47,719 bases of DNA from JAFARZ01 sp036490795 (GTDB lineage: Bacteria > Actinomycetota > Actinomycetes > Streptosporangiales > Streptosporangiaceae), in assembly GCA_036490795.1 (NCBI GenBank), contig DASXDG010000087.1, positions 1-47,719 on the forward strand. The letters are read 5' to 3'. The position numbers and the translations under genes are program-made. This document shows positions 1 through 9,036 of the stretch, one piece after another; within the stretch, counting starts at the first letter, position 1; each line of letters opens with the position of its first letter. The notes beneath the pieces are model-generated. The model was not told where the DNA came from. It did not search any database and worked only from the letters and a program-made list of their open reading frames with translations.

Positions 1-1894
1 CCCACGGCGATCCCGTCCCCGCGAAGAACCAGCGCAGCGCGTCCGCCCCGTGCTGCTCCATCAGCGGCAGCGGCGCGAGCACGTTACCGATGTGCTTGCT
101 CATCTTCCGGCCGGACTCGTCGACGATGGTGCCCAGGCACAGCACGTTCTCGTACGACGACTCCCCGAACACCATCGTGCCCACGGCCATCAGCGAGTAG
201 AACCAGCCCCGGGTCTGGTCGATGCCCTCGCAAATGAACTGGGCCGGGTAATCGGCCGGCCGCGCAGCGGCGCCGTACTGCGCGAACGGCATCGATCCCG
301 AGTCGTACCAGACGTCGATCACCTCGGGTACCCGCTGGGCCAGCGCCCCGCACGACGGGCAGCGAAGAGTGACGGAGTCGACGAAGGGCCGGTGCGGATC
401 GAGGCCGGACAGGTCGCGGCCGGCGTACTCGGAGAGCTCGGCGAGAGAACCCACACAGGTCACATGCTCATCCGCGCAGATCCACAGCGGCAGCGGCGTG
501 CCCCAGTACCGGCTCCTGGACAGGGACCAGTCCACATTGTTGCGCAGCCACTCGCCGTACCGGCCGTCGCGCACCGACGGCGGGTACCAGGACGTCCGCT
601 CGTTCTGCGCGAGCAGGGCATCCTTGACCGCGGTGGTCTTGATGTACCAGGACGGCAGCGCGTAGTACAGCAGCGGCGTCCCGCACCGCCAGCAGTGCGG
701 GTAGCTGTGCTCGTGCACCTGCGACCGGAATAGCAGCCCGCGATCGTCCAGGTTAGCGATGAGCCGCTTGTCCGCGGCCTTGAAGAACAGCCCGCCGACT
801 AGCGGCACGTCCTGCTCGAACTTCCCGTCCGGCCGCACCGGGTTGATCACGGGCAGCCCGTGCCGCCGCGAGGTCTCCATGTCGTCGGCGCCGAAGGCCG
901 GCGCTAGGTGGACGAGCCCGGTTCCGTCCTGCGTGGTGACGAAAGACCCTGGAACCACCACGTGAGCATCGGGGATTTCTATCAGAGAAAACGGACGCTG
1001 GTACTTCGCCCCTACCAGTTCCTCGCCGCGGAACCGGACGGCCACATGCCAGCCAACGCCGAGCACGCGGGCGAACAGGTCGTCGGCGATCACGACCGCG
1101 TCCCCGTCCCGCGACCTGCGGGCCACCGCGTAGGTGGCGTCCGGGTGGACGGCGACGGCGGTATTGGCGACGAGCGTCCATGGTGTGGTCGTCCAGACCA
1201 GCAGGTCGGCGCCCCGCAATTGCCTGGGTGCGCCGTCCGGGATCTCGGTCAGCGGGAACCTGACCGTGATGGCCGGGTCCTCGACGGCCCGGTAGACATC
1301 CGGCTGGCCCATCTCATGGTCGGATAGCGGAGTGCCGCAGCGAGGGCAGTACGGGCTGATCCGGAAGTCGCGGACGAGCAGCCCCTGGTCGAAGATGGCC
1401 TTCAGCGACCACCAGACCGATTCGATGTAATCCGGGTCCATGGTGCGGTAGGCGTGCTCTGTGTCTGACCAGTAACCCATCCGGCGGGACATCTCGATCC
1501 AGGCGTCCACGTGCCGCATCACCGACTCGCGGCAGCGGGCATTGAACTCGGCGACACCGTAGGACTCGATTTCCTTCTTGCCGTTGAGGCCGAGCTCCTT
1601 CTCGACCGCCACCTCTACCGGCAGCCCGTGGCAATCCCAGCCGCCCTTGCGGGGCACGTGGAACCCTCGCATGGTCCGGTACCGGGAGAACAGGTCCTTG
1701 AACGTCCGGGCCGGCACGTGGTGGACCCCCGGCATGCCGTTCGCTGTGGGCGGACCCTCATAGAATGTCCAGCGCGGGCCCGTCTCGGTCTGCTGGAGCG
1801 ACCGCTCGAATACGTGTGCGTCCTGCCATTTGCGCAGCGTCTGGCGTTCCAGTGCGGGCAGGTCCACGTTGGCGGGCAGGGATTCGAAAGGCAC
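1..1894 (-). CDS. ileS: Isoleucyl-tRNA synthetase, 5' part (runs off the window)
   Basis: Charges tRNA-Ile with isoleucine in the cytoplasm. The frame opens at a GTG (complement of 1892-1894) and stays open for 631 codons to the window edge, so roughly the C-terminal 400 residues of a class-I IleRS (about 1040 residues in actinobacteria) are missing. Visible are the HIGH-like PGVHHV at residues 55-60, FYEGPPTANG just before it, an editing region with VTTQDGTGLVHLAPAFG, and the KMSK loop read as GRKMSKHIGN with M598. KMSKH instead of KMSKS is, from memory, typical of the eukaryote-like IleRS type found in actinobacteria. It is divergent from the dksA/traR gene. The start is chosen because VPFESLP matches usual IleRS N-termini; no strong ribosome site is visible. 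Confidence 0.95.
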   Translation of the reverse strand, partial: MPFESLPANVDLPALERQTLRKWQDAHVFERSLQQTETGPRWTFYEGPPTANGMPGVHHVPARTFKDLFSRYRTMRGFHVPRKGGWDCHGLPVEVAVEKELGLNGKKEIESYGVAEFNARCRESVMRHVDAWIEMSRRMGYWSDTEHAYRTMDPDYIESVWWSLKAIFDQGLLVRDFRISPYCPRCGTPLSDHEMGQPDVYRAVEDPAITVRFPLTEIPDGAPRQLRGADLLVWTTTPWTLVANTAVAVHPDATYAVARRSRDGDAVVIADDLFARVLGVGWHVAVRFRGEELVGAKYQRPFSLIEIPDAHVVVPGSFVTTQDGTGLVHLAPAFGADDMETSRRHGLPVINPVRPDGKFEQDVPLVGGLFFKAADKRLIANLDDRGLLFRSQVHEHSYPHCWRCGTPLLYYALPSWYIKTTAVKDALLAQNERTSWYPPSVRDGRYGEWLRNNVDWSLSRSRYWGTPLPLWICADEHVTCVGSLAELSEYAGRDLSGLDPHRPFVDSVTLRCPSCGALAQRVPEVIDVWYDSGSMPFAQYGAAARPADYPAQFICEGIDQTRGWFYSLMAVGTMVFGESSYENVLCLGTIVDESGRKMSKHIGNVLAPLPLMEQHGADALRWFFAGTGSPW

Positions 1895-1952
1895 GCCGCA
1901 AGCTTAATCGCCGGCTCGCCGGGCCCCCGGTTTGCAACGCGTAGCACCGCGA

Positions 1953-1958
1953 ATTATC
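1953..1958 (-). promoter_or_regulatory. Possible -10 element for ileS
   Basis: On the minus strand the spacer between ileS and the dksA/traR gene holds GATAAT about 58 nt before the ileS GTG, close to the TANNNT -10 consensus. The -35 position 17 bp upstream reads TTTCAG, which is weak. This is the most AT-rich spot of the spacer. Confidence 0.3.
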
Positions 1959-2000
1959 CTCCGTTGACCGATCTACTGAAAATCAGCTTGGAGGCTGCCC

Positions 2001-2408
2001 ATGTCCGCCGGTCTCGCTCACTTCCCGGTGCGCCCGGGTGAGGACCCCTGGACCGACGCGGAACTGGCGGAAGTTCGCAAGGAACTCGAGGAAGAAGCCA
2101 CGGGTCTGCGTGCCGACCTAGCCAGGGCCGCGGCCGACGTCGCCGAACGGCTCGGTGACTCGGTGAGCGCCGCTGGCGACGATCCGGCTGATGCCGGAGC
2201 GAAGGCATTCGAGCGTGAGCAGGACTTCGCCCTCGCCCAGAATGCCCAGGATCTGCTGGCGCAGACCGAGCGCGCCCTCGACCGGATCGATGCGGGAACA
2301 TATGGAGTATGCGAATCCTGCGGCAAGGCGATCGGGAAGGCCCGCCTGCTGGCGTTCCCAAGGGCGACCCTGTGCGTGGAGTGCAAGCAGCGGGAGGAAA
2401 GACGCTGA
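2001..2408 (+). CDS. DksA/TraR-family zinc-finger protein
   Basis: A 135-residue protein of the DksA/TraR type, which in other bacteria binds the RNA polymerase secondary channel. Residues 20-95 are charged and helical, as expected for the coiled coil. A four-cysteine zinc finger follows: C104 and C107 (CESC), C125 and C128 (CVEC). The ATG at 2001 has GGAGG about 7-10 nt upstream (GCTTGGAGGCTGCCC). In actinobacteria a gene of this type usually sits between ileS and lspA, as here. Whether it works as a ppGpp cofactor like E. coli DksA cannot be told from sequence. Its last codons carry the ribosome site for lspA and its stop overlaps the proposed lspA start, so the two are probably translationally coupled. 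Confidence 0.9.
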   Translation: MSAGLAHFPVRPGEDPWTDAELAEVRKELEEEATGLRADLARAAADVAERLGDSVSAAGDDPADAGAKAFEREQDFALAQNAQDLLAQTERALDRIDAGTYGVCESCGKAIGKARLLAFPRATLCVECKQREERR

Positions 2409-2989
2409 GCAGTCCCGACGCTTCCGAGGTGGCCACCGGTGAGCAGGCAGGCCCCGAGGCCGTTCCGCAGGGCGCGGAACCATCGAGCCACGGGCGGATC
2501 TGGCTCGTCCTGGGCATCGCCGCATTCGTTCTCGCCGCGGACATCATCTCCAAGGCCGTCGTAGCCGCGCATATCCGCCTGGGTGACGTTATCCACCTGG
2601 CCGGGAACGTGCTCGAGCTGACTCAGGTCCGCAATGGGGGAGCCGCGTTCAACATCGGCGGTACGTCGATGACGATCGTGTTCACCCTCATCGCGGTGGG
2701 TGTGGTCACCTACATCCTGCGGACGGCACGGAACCTGCGCAGCGCGGGCTGGGCGGCCGCGCTCGGGCTCCTGCTGGGCGGCGCGACCGGCAACCTGCTG
2801 GACCGCATCTTGCGCGCTCCCGGGCTGTTCCGCGGCGACGTGGTGGACTGGATTGGTGTTGTGCCCAGGTACTGGCCCGTATTCAACCTGGCCGACTCGG
2901 CGATCTGCTGCGGCGGCGTGCTGATCGCGATCCTCGCGCTGCGCGGCATCCGCTTCGACGGTAGCAGGGTGAGCCACGCCGATGACTGA
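2405..2989 (+). CDS. lspA: Lipoprotein signal peptidase (signal peptidase II)
   Basis: Membrane aspartyl protease that removes signal peptides from diacylated prolipoproteins. With the start chosen here it has 194 residues, four hydrophobic segments (about 31-50, 86-105, 113-130, 165-182) and both catalytic aspartates, D133 in GNLLDRI and D164 in FNLADS. No ATG lies near the right place. A CTG at 2405 overlaps the upstream stop as CTGA and has GGAGG at 2393-2397 with 7 nt spacing, so I prefer it. An in-frame GTG at 2429 is the alternative but lacks a ribosome site. The 3' end overlaps rluD by 8 nt. Confidence 0.93.
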   Translation: MSSPDASEVATGEQAGPEAVPQGAEPSSHGRIWLVLGIAAFVLAADIISKAVVAAHIRLGDVIHLAGNVLELTQVRNGGAAFNIGGTSMTIVFTLIAVGVVTYILRTARNLRSAGWAAALGLLLGGATGNLLDRILRAPGLFRGDVVDWIGVVPRYWPVFNLADSAICCGGVLIAILALRGIRFDGSRVSHADD

Positions 2990-3920
2990 GAGTGCCTACC
3001 TGGACAGACGCCAGGTGGATGTGCCAGAAGGGCTCGACGGCGAGCGTCTCGACACCGCGATGGCGAAGATGTTCGGGCTGTCCAGGTCCAAGGCGGTCGA
3101 GCTGATCGCGGACGGTTCGGTACGGCTCGGCGGACGGGCGGCCGCCAAGTCCGACCGGGTGCTCGCGGGTGACGAACTTGAGGTCACCCTGCCCGCTCCG
3201 CGCCCGGCCGTGACGCCCGTGGCGGTCGAGGGCCTGATCGTGCTGTACGAGGACGACGACATCATCGTGGTGAACAAGCCACGCGGTGTGGCGGCGCATC
3301 CCAGCCCTGGCTGGGAGGGGCCCACCGTGATCGGCGGCCTGCTCGCGGCCGGCCACACGGTGGCCACCAGTGGTGCCGCCGAACGCCAGGGCATCGTGCA
3401 CCGGCTGGACGCGAACACCACCGGCGTGATGGTCGTGGCCAAGAGCGAGCGCGCCTACAGCGCGCTGAAGCAGGCGTTCCGTGAACGGACCGTGGACAAG
3501 ACGTACCACGCGCTGGTGCAGGGGCACCCGGATCCGCTGCGCGGAACGATCGACGCGCCGGTTGGCAGGCACCCCTCTGGCGACGGCAGGTTCGCGGTGA
3601 TCAACGACGGCCGGCCCAGCATCACCCACTACGACACGCTGGAGGCGTTCCGCGCGGCGAGCCTGGCGGAAGTGCACCTGGAGACCGGGCGGACCCACCA
3701 GATCCGTGTGCACATGTCCGCTATCCGTCATCCGTGTGTCGGTGACCTGCTGTATGGCGCCGATCCCACACTGGCGGCCCGGCTGGGCTTGACCCGGCAG
3801 TGGCTGCACGCGGTCACCCTGTCCTTCGAGCATCCCGCCGACGGCGTCGAGGTGACGTTCACGAGCTCGTACCCGCCGGACCTGGTGCACTCGCTGGACA
3901 TCCTGCGCGCCGAGAGCTAG
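2982..3920 (+). CDS. rluD: RluD-type 23S rRNA pseudouridine synthase
   Basis: Isomerises uridines in 23S rRNA to pseudouridine. The 312 residues hold an N-terminal S4 RNA-binding domain (about 18-75, with GERLDTAMAKM and SRSKAVELI) and the RluA/RluD catalytic domain. The catalytic aspartate is D143 in HRLDANTTG, and the later LETGRTHQIRVHM motif is intact. The ATG at 2982 overlaps the lspA stop region, the usual actinobacterial lspA-rluD arrangement. Exact target positions cannot be read from sequence; RluD-like is the best subfamily guess because of the S4 domain and locus. Confidence 0.92.
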   Translation: MTESAYLDRRQVDVPEGLDGERLDTAMAKMFGLSRSKAVELIADGSVRLGGRAAAKSDRVLAGDELEVTLPAPRPAVTPVAVEGLIVLYEDDDIIVVNKPRGVAAHPSPGWEGPTVIGGLLAAGHTVATSGAAERQGIVHRLDANTTGVMVVAKSERAYSALKQAFRERTVDKTYHALVQGHPDPLRGTIDAPVGRHPSGDGRFAVINDGRPSITHYDTLEAFRAASLAEVHLETGRTHQIRVHMSAIRHPCVGDLLYGADPTLAARLGLTRQWLHAVTLSFEHPADGVEVTFTSSYPPDLVHSLDILRAES

Positions 3921-3969
3921 CTACCCGCCAACAAGAACACGGTAATTCTGCTTATCGCGGCAGAAAACC

Positions 3970-3990
3970 TTGCTGTGGGCAGCAATTTTT
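3970..3990 (+). terminator. Intrinsic terminator after rluD
   Basis: A 6-bp stem TTGCTG/CAGCAA with a TGGG loop is followed directly by five T residues (3986-3990), 50 nt after the rluD stop. This is a textbook rho-independent terminator and would end the dksA-lspA-rluD unit. U-tract terminators are uncommon in such GC-rich DNA, which makes it stand out. Confidence 0.7.
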
Positions 3991-4154
3991 GCCGCGTTGG
4001 ACTTTATTTCCGCGGTAACGGAAGTGCTTGTCCCGCGGACGTCGTGCTCAGCGGCGATGAGACGGTCGTGGGCGACTGGAAGCGGAGCGTCCGGGTCCGC
4101 TGGAGCTAGTCCAGTGGTGACTCGTCCTTCGGCGGCCGGCTCGGGCGTGGCAGG

Positions 4155-4183
4155 CTGACGCTGGGCGCGGACTCCGCTAGGGT
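4155..4183 (+). promoter_or_regulatory. Candidate sigma-70-type promoter of dnaE
   Basis: CTGACG (4155-4160) and TAGGGT (4178-4183) are separated by exactly 17 bp and fit a TTGAC-N17-TANNNT actinobacterial housekeeping promoter. Transcription would begin near 4190, giving a leader of about 115 nt. A perfect TTGACA follows at 4186-4191, but its matching -10 (TGTGCA) is poor. Confidence 0.45.
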
Positions 4184-4306
4184 AGTTGACACCGGTTTAT
4201 TGACCACGTGTGCAGCCCGCCTTCCCCCGAGGTCAGGCCCCTCAGCAGGCCGGATTCCCGTTGGGCTGTGTGCGCAGTTCAGCGTGCCCGGAGGAGGCGG
4301 TTCAGC

Positions 4307-7300
4307 ATGGGTGACCAGGAAACTCCGTACGCTCACCTGCACGTGCACACCGAGTACTCCATGCTGGACGGAGCTGCCCGGCTCAAGGAGCTATTCAAAG
4401 AGGTCAAGAGCCTCGGCATGACGCACGTGGCGATGACCGACCACGGGAACATGTACGCCGCCGCCGAGTTCCACCGGCAGGCCACGGCGAACGAGATCAC
4501 CCCGGTGATCGGCATCGAGGCCTACGTCGCCCCGGAGCACCGCTCCAACACCAGCCGCATCTTGTGGGGTCAGCCGCACCAGAAGAAGGACGACGTCTCC
4601 GCCTCCGGCGCCTACCTGCACAAGACGATCTGGGCGCGGAACAAGGAGGGCCTGCACAACCTGTTCCGGCTCACCTCGCGGTCCTACGCCGAGGGTTTCC
4701 TGGTCAAGTGGGCCCGGATGGACAAGGAGATCATCGCCGAGAACTGCGCCGGGCTGATGGCCTCCACCGGCTGCCCGTCCGGCGAGCTGCAGACCAGGCT
4801 ACGGCTCGGCCATTTCGACGAGGCGGTCAAGGCCGCCGCCGAGTGGCAGGACATCTTCGGCAAGGAGAACTACTTCCTTGAGCTGATGGAGCATGACCTC
4901 GACATCGAGAAGCGGGTCCGCGACGACCTGATCGCCGTCGGGAAGAAGCTCGGCATCCCGCCGGTGGTCACCAACGACTCGCACTACACCCGCGAGCAGG
5001 ACGCGATCAGCCACGACACGCTGCTCTGCATCCAGACCGGCAAGACGCTGCTCGACCAGGACCGGTTCCGGCTCGATGGCGGCGGTTACTACATCAAGTC
5101 CGCGCCGAAGATGTACGCACTCGACGGCAGCGACTACTGGCTGGAGGGCTGCCGCAACAGCCAGCTGCTGATCGCGGACCGGGTCGACACCACCGGCATG
5201 TTCGAGTTCGTCAACCTCATGCCCAGGTTCCCGATCCCTGAGGGGTACGAGTCCGAGGACGCCCTGTTCGCGGACGAGGTCTGGAGGGGGATGGCGCGCC
5301 GCTATCCCAACGGTCCTGACGAGTCCCGCAAGAAGCAGGCCGAGTACGAGATCGCGATGATCTGCCAGATGGGCTTTCCCGCCTACTTCCTGGTCGTCGC
5401 CGACTTCATCATGTGGGCCAAGAACAACGGCGTCGCCGTCGGCCCCGGCCGAGGCTCCGCGGCAGGCTCGATCGTCGCCTACGCGATGGGCATCACCGAC
5501 CTCGACCCGCTGGATCACGGGCTGATCTTCGAGCGGTTCCTCAACCCCGAACGCGTCTCGATGCCCGACATCGACATCGACTTCGACGAACGTGGCCGCG
5601 CCGACGTGATCAGGTACGTGACCCAGAAGTGGGGCTCGGACAAGGTCGCGCAGATCGTCACCTACGGCACGATCAAGGCCAAGGCCGCGATCAAGGACTC
5701 GTGCCGGGTGCTCGGCTTGCCCTACGCGCTCGGCGACCGGATCACCAAGGCGTACCCACCGCCCGTGCTGGGCAAGGACATGCCGCTGGCCGGGGTGTTC
5801 GACGAAAGCCACGAGCGGTACAAGGAAGCCACGGAGGTCCGCGGCCTCTACGAGGCCGAGGCGGAGATCAAGCAGGTCATCGACACCGCGCGTGGCATCG
5901 AGGGGCTGATCCGGCAGCCCGGTGTGCACGCGGCCGGCGTGATCATGTCCGCCGAGCCGCTGACCGATCACATCCCGGTCTGGACCAGGCACTCCGACGG
6001 CGCGGTCATCACGCAGTTCGACTACCCGACCTGCGAGGGCCTCGGCCTGCTGAAGATGGACTTCCTCGGCCTTCGTAACCTGACGATCATGGCCGACGCG
6101 GTCAAGGCCATCAAGGCCAACCGCGACACCGACATCGACCTGCTCGGCCTGCCGCTGGATGACAAGCACACGTACGAACTGCTTGGCCGCGGCGACACGC
6201 TTGGCGTGTTCCAGCTCGACGGCGGCCCGATGCGGTCGCTACTGCGGCTGATGAAGCCGGACAACTTCGAGGACATTTCCGCCGTCCTCGCGCTGTACCG
6301 GCCCGGTCCGATGGGCGTCAACTCGCACACCAACTACGCGCTGCGCAAGACCGGTCAGCAGCAGATCACGCCGATCCACCCCGAGCTCGAGGAACCGCTG
6401 CGCGAGGTGCTCGAGCCCACCTACGGGCTGATCGTCTACCAGGAGCAGGTGCAGAAGGCGGCGCAGATCCTGGCCGGCTACTCACTCGGTCAGGCCGACC
6501 TGCTCCGCCGCGCGATGGGCAAGAAGAAGAAGGAGATCCTGGAGAAGGAGTTCGTCCCGTTCCATAGGGGCTGCCGGGAACGCGGCTACTCCGACAAGGC
6601 CGTCCAGGCGGTCTGGGACGTGCTTGTCCCGTTCTCCGGCTATGCCTTCAACAAGGCGCACACCGCGGCGTACGGACTGATCGCGTACTGGACCGGGTAC
6701 CTGAAGGCCAACTACCCGGCCGAGTACATGGCCGCGCTGCTCACCTCGGTCGGTGACGACAAGGACAAGTCCGCGCTGTACCTCAACGAGTGCCGCCGGA
6801 TGGGCATCAAGGTGCTCCCGCCGGACGTGAACGAGTCGGTGGCGACGTTCGCCGCGGTCGGCAAGGATGTCCGCTTCGGCATGGCCGCGATCCGTAACGT
6901 CGGCGTCAACGTGGTCGAGGCGGTCGTCGCGGCGCGCAAGTCCAAGGGCGCGTTCACCGGTTTCTCGGACTTCCTGAACAAGGTCCCGCTGGTGGTCTGC
7001 AACAAGCGGGTGATCGAGTCGCTGATCAAGGGCGGCGCGTTCGACTCGTTCGGCAACGATCGCAAGGCCCTGGTCATCGTGCACGAGCAGGCCGTCGACG
7101 CCGTGCTCGACCTCAAGCGCAACGAGGCGATCGGGCAGGATTCCCTGTTCGGCGGCGATGTGGAGGCGGCGGCCGCGTTCGACGTCCCGGTACCGGCCGG
7201 GGAGTGGGACAAGTCCACCCTGCTCAACTTCGAGCGCGAGATGCTCGGCCTGTACGTCTCCGACCATCCGCTGCTCGGGGTGGAGCACATCATCGCGCGG

Positions 7301-7876
7301 GAAAGCGACTGCTCGCTCGCCGATCTCATGGATGACGAATCATCAGAACGAACAGTGGTGTCACGCCAGCCAGGTTCGCGGCAGCAGGATCAGATCGTCA
7401 AGGTCGGCGGGATCCTGTCCGGAGTGCAGCGCAAGGTCACCAAGCAGGGGAACCAGTGGGCGGCCGCCACGCTCGAGGATCTCGCGGGCGCCATCGAAGT
7501 GCTGTTCTTCCCGCAGACCTACCAGCTGTACGCGACCGCGATCGCGGAGGACGCGGTGGTCGTCGTCAAGGGCAAGGTGGACCGCAGGGACGACGTGCCC
7601 AAGCTGATCGCGATGGACCTGACGATTCCCGACCTGTCCGTCGACGAATCCGGCCCTTTCGTGGTGTCGATGCCGGTGGCACGGTGCGTTCCGCCAGTGG
7701 TGGACCGGCTGCGTGAGGTGCTGATCACCCACCCGGGCCCGACCGAGGTGCACCTCAAGCTGCGCGGCAACGAACGCACGACCGTGGTCCGCCTCGACGA
7801 CAAGCTCCGCGTGGCCGCCTCACCCGCCCTGATCGGTGACCTCAAGCAGCTCCTCGGCCCGGCCTGCGTCAGTTAG
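4307..7876 (+). CDS. dnaE: DNA polymerase III alpha subunit
   Basis: Catalytic subunit of the replicative polymerase; 1189 residues, normal for actinobacterial DnaE1. The N-terminal PHP domain shows HLHVHTEYSMLDG with H10, H12 and H14. The polymerase core has PGRGSAAGS and MPDIDIDFDERG with catalytic aspartates D421 and D423. NKAHTAAY lies in the later polymerase domain, and an OB-fold/tau-interaction region forms the C-terminus. I start it at ATG 4307, with GAGGAGG at 4291-4297 ahead; a longer frame to 4208 exists but has no ribosome site. The C-terminal linker holds an unusual run of rare codons (TCA GAA CGA near 7343). It converges on the lipoprotein gene with an 18-bp gap. Confidence 0.97.
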   Translation: MGDQETPYAHLHVHTEYSMLDGAARLKELFKEVKSLGMTHVAMTDHGNMYAAAEFHRQATANEITPVIGIEAYVAPEHRSNTSRILWGQPHQKKDDVSASGAYLHKTIWARNKEGLHNLFRLTSRSYAEGFLVKWARMDKEIIAENCAGLMASTGCPSGELQTRLRLGHFDEAVKAAAEWQDIFGKENYFLELMEHDLDIEKRVRDDLIAVGKKLGIPPVVTNDSHYTREQDAISHDTLLCIQTGKTLLDQDRFRLDGGGYYIKSAPKMYALDGSDYWLEGCRNSQLLIADRVDTTGMFEFVNLMPRFPIPEGYESEDALFADEVWRGMARRYPNGPDESRKKQAEYEIAMICQMGFPAYFLVVADFIMWAKNNGVAVGPGRGSAAGSIVAYAMGITDLDPLDHGLIFERFLNPERVSMPDIDIDFDERGRADVIRYVTQKWGSDKVAQIVTYGTIKAKAAIKDSCRVLGLPYALGDRITKAYPPPVLGKDMPLAGVFDESHERYKEATEVRGLYEAEAEIKQVIDTARGIEGLIRQPGVHAAGVIMSAEPLTDHIPVWTRHSDGAVITQFDYPTCEGLGLLKMDFLGLRNLTIMADAVKAIKANRDTDIDLLGLPLDDKHTYELLGRGDTLGVFQLDGGPMRSLLRLMKPDNFEDISAVLALYRPGPMGVNSHTNYALRKTGQQQITPIHPELEEPLREVLEPTYGLIVYQEQVQKAAQILAGYSLGQADLLRRAMGKKKKEILEKEFVPFHRGCRERGYSDKAVQAVWDVLVPFSGYAFNKAHTAAYGLIAYWTGYLKANYPAEYMAALLTSVGDDKDKSALYLNECRRMGIKVLPPDVNESVATFAAVGKDVRFGMAAIRNVGVNVVEAVVAARKSKGAFTGFSDFLNKVPLVVCNKRVIESLIKGGAFDSFGNDRKALVIVHEQAVDAVLDLKRNEAIGQDSLFGGDVEAAAAFDVPVPAGEWDKSTLLNFEREMLGLYVSDHPLLGVEHIIARESDCSLADLMDDESSERTVVSRQPGSRQQDQIVKVGGILSGVQRKVTKQGNQWAAATLEDLAGAIEVLFFPQTYQLYATAIAEDAVVVVKGKVDRRDDVPKLIAMDLTIPDLSVDESGPFVVSMPVARCVPPVVDRLREVLITHPGPTEVHLKLRGNERTTVVRLDDKLRVAASPALIGDLKQLLGPACVS

Positions 7877-7894
7877 TGGTTTAGTAGTGCGGTC

Positions 7895-9001
7895 TCAGCC
7901 TTGCCAGGCGAGCAGGGTCACGGCGGTGCCGTCGCCCGGTGTGCTGAAGACCGGGCGGAGGGTGCCGTTGCCGTAGTCCCACAGTTTGGTTGTGTGCCCG
8001 GACGGGTCGCAGGTGAGGTACGCGCTGATCAGCGCCGCGGTACCTGCCTGGTTCGTGGCGATGCCGGCGCCGTCGACGCAGGCGCCGAGGGAGAGCCGCC
8101 GGTCGATGCGGCCGCTAGCATCGATGACCAGCAGCTTGACCGGGCCGGTGATGAATTCCGGGCCGCCGCCGCAGCCCTCGACGGCCAGCGCGGCACCGTC
8201 GGCCAGGCCGGCCACCGCGTCGATCTGGCAGTTCGGATCGGCCAGCACCGTGCTGCCTGCCAGCCCCGGCTGGGCGGTGCTCGCGTTGACCCGGACGAGC
8301 CGTCCCGCCCACCACTGCGAGCACGGACCGGGATCGACCCCGTAGCTGAACGGCTTGCTGGCCGGATCGTAGTCCGCGAGCAGCGTCTTGCCGTTCTCGC
8401 TCCACGCGGCGCTGTCCAGCAGGTGGCAGTCAGGCAAGCCCTGGCCGATGGACCACTGTCGTTCTGAGAGAAGGTTCCTTACCCGCAGGTAGGCCTGTTC
8501 ATAGCCGGTGCACGGTGATTCGCGGTAGACGATTTCCCTGCCGTCAGGGCTGGGCTGCGCGCCCCGGATCAGCACGTCGTCTTCGGTGCGCAGGGCGACG
8601 GTGACGCGGCCGGTGCCGGCGTGCACGACGTCGACCCGGTTCGCGCACGAGCCCGGCTCCGGGTCGCCGCCGGCTGTATTGCCCCGGTAGACAGGACCCT
8701 TGCTATAGGTGATCCACAGGTCGCCTGAGCGGTCAAGGGCGAGGCCGTTCACCCGCATGCCGTTAGCGGCCGTCGCGGGGAGCAGGTCGCGGACCAGCGC
8801 ACCCGTCGACACGTCGCTGAGCGCGATGAACGGGGCGCCCTTCTTGTCGTATCGCACGGAGACGAACTGGCCGGAGCCCACGCTCCACTGCGAGACGGCG
8901 GTCGCCGGACGCGCGTCCGGCGACGCGGTGCCACCGCTCGCTGACGAGCATGCCGCCACGCTCAGGAGTGCCGCGATGACGGCCAGCGTTGCACGCACCA
9001 T
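7895..9001 (-). CDS. Beta-propeller-like lipoprotein at the end of the efe operon
   Basis: A 368-residue exported protein of no family I can name. The signal peptide MVRATLAVIAALLSVAAC ends in a lipobox (LSVAAC), so it should be lipid-anchored on the outer face of the membrane. The rest is beta-rich with repeated blocks such as LALDRSGDLWITYSKG, AQPSPDGREIVYRE and SAAWSENGKTLLADYD, resembling a WD40/TolB-type propeller. Several cysteines lie in pairs. The start is the ATG at 9001 preceding the signal peptide; the frame could extend to 9217, but only as a shadow of efeB. It follows efeB by 35 nt on the same strand, so a role linked to iron uptake is possible but not shown. Confidence 0.75.
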   Translation of the reverse strand: MVRATLAVIAALLSVAACSSASGGTASPDARPATAVSQWSVGSGQFVSVRYDKKGAPFIALSDVSTGALVRDLLPATAANGMRVNGLALDRSGDLWITYSKGPVYRGNTAGGDPEPGSCANRVDVVHAGTGRVTVALRTEDDVLIRGAQPSPDGREIVYRESPCTGYEQAYLRVRNLLSERQWSIGQGLPDCHLLDSAAWSENGKTLLADYDPASKPFSYGVDPGPCSQWWAGRLVRVNASTAQPGLAGSTVLADPNCQIDAVAGLADGAALAVEGCGGGPEFITGPVKLLVIDASGRIDRRLSLGACVDGAGIATNQAGTAALISAYLTCDPSGHTTKLWDYGNGTLRPVFSTPGDGTAVTLLAWQG

Positions 9002-9036
9002 GCCGGTTAGACGTCCGGCGGTACGCGCTGGTTGCC

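Larger units (their letters stand above)
3921..4306. other. Intergenic region between rluD and dnaE
   Basis: 386 bp without a convincing gene. It holds the rluD terminator (3970-3990), a short inverted repeat TTCCG/CGGAA at 4008-4023 of unknown meaning, and the likely dnaE promoter (4155-4183). The in-frame extension of dnaE back to 4208 is not credible because it lacks a ribosome site and the family match begins later. Confidence 0.6.

Noticed and set aside
1894..2000. T-box riboswitch ahead of ileS, as known for actinobacterial ileS genes; the minus strand reads GCGGTGCTACGCG, partly like the T-box core
   Set aside because: The core lacks the UGGN bulge and the spacer is too short for specifier and antisequestor stems unless the leader starts deep inside the neighbouring gene.
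4208..4306. 33-codon N-terminal extension of DnaE
   Set aside because: No ribosome site at the upstream start, and it would swallow the TTGACA-containing promoter region; GAGGAGG ahead of 4307 decides the start.
4799..6169. 456-codon minus-strand frame opposite dnaE
   Set aside because: Antisense shadow of a conserved gene with no motif or start signal of its own.
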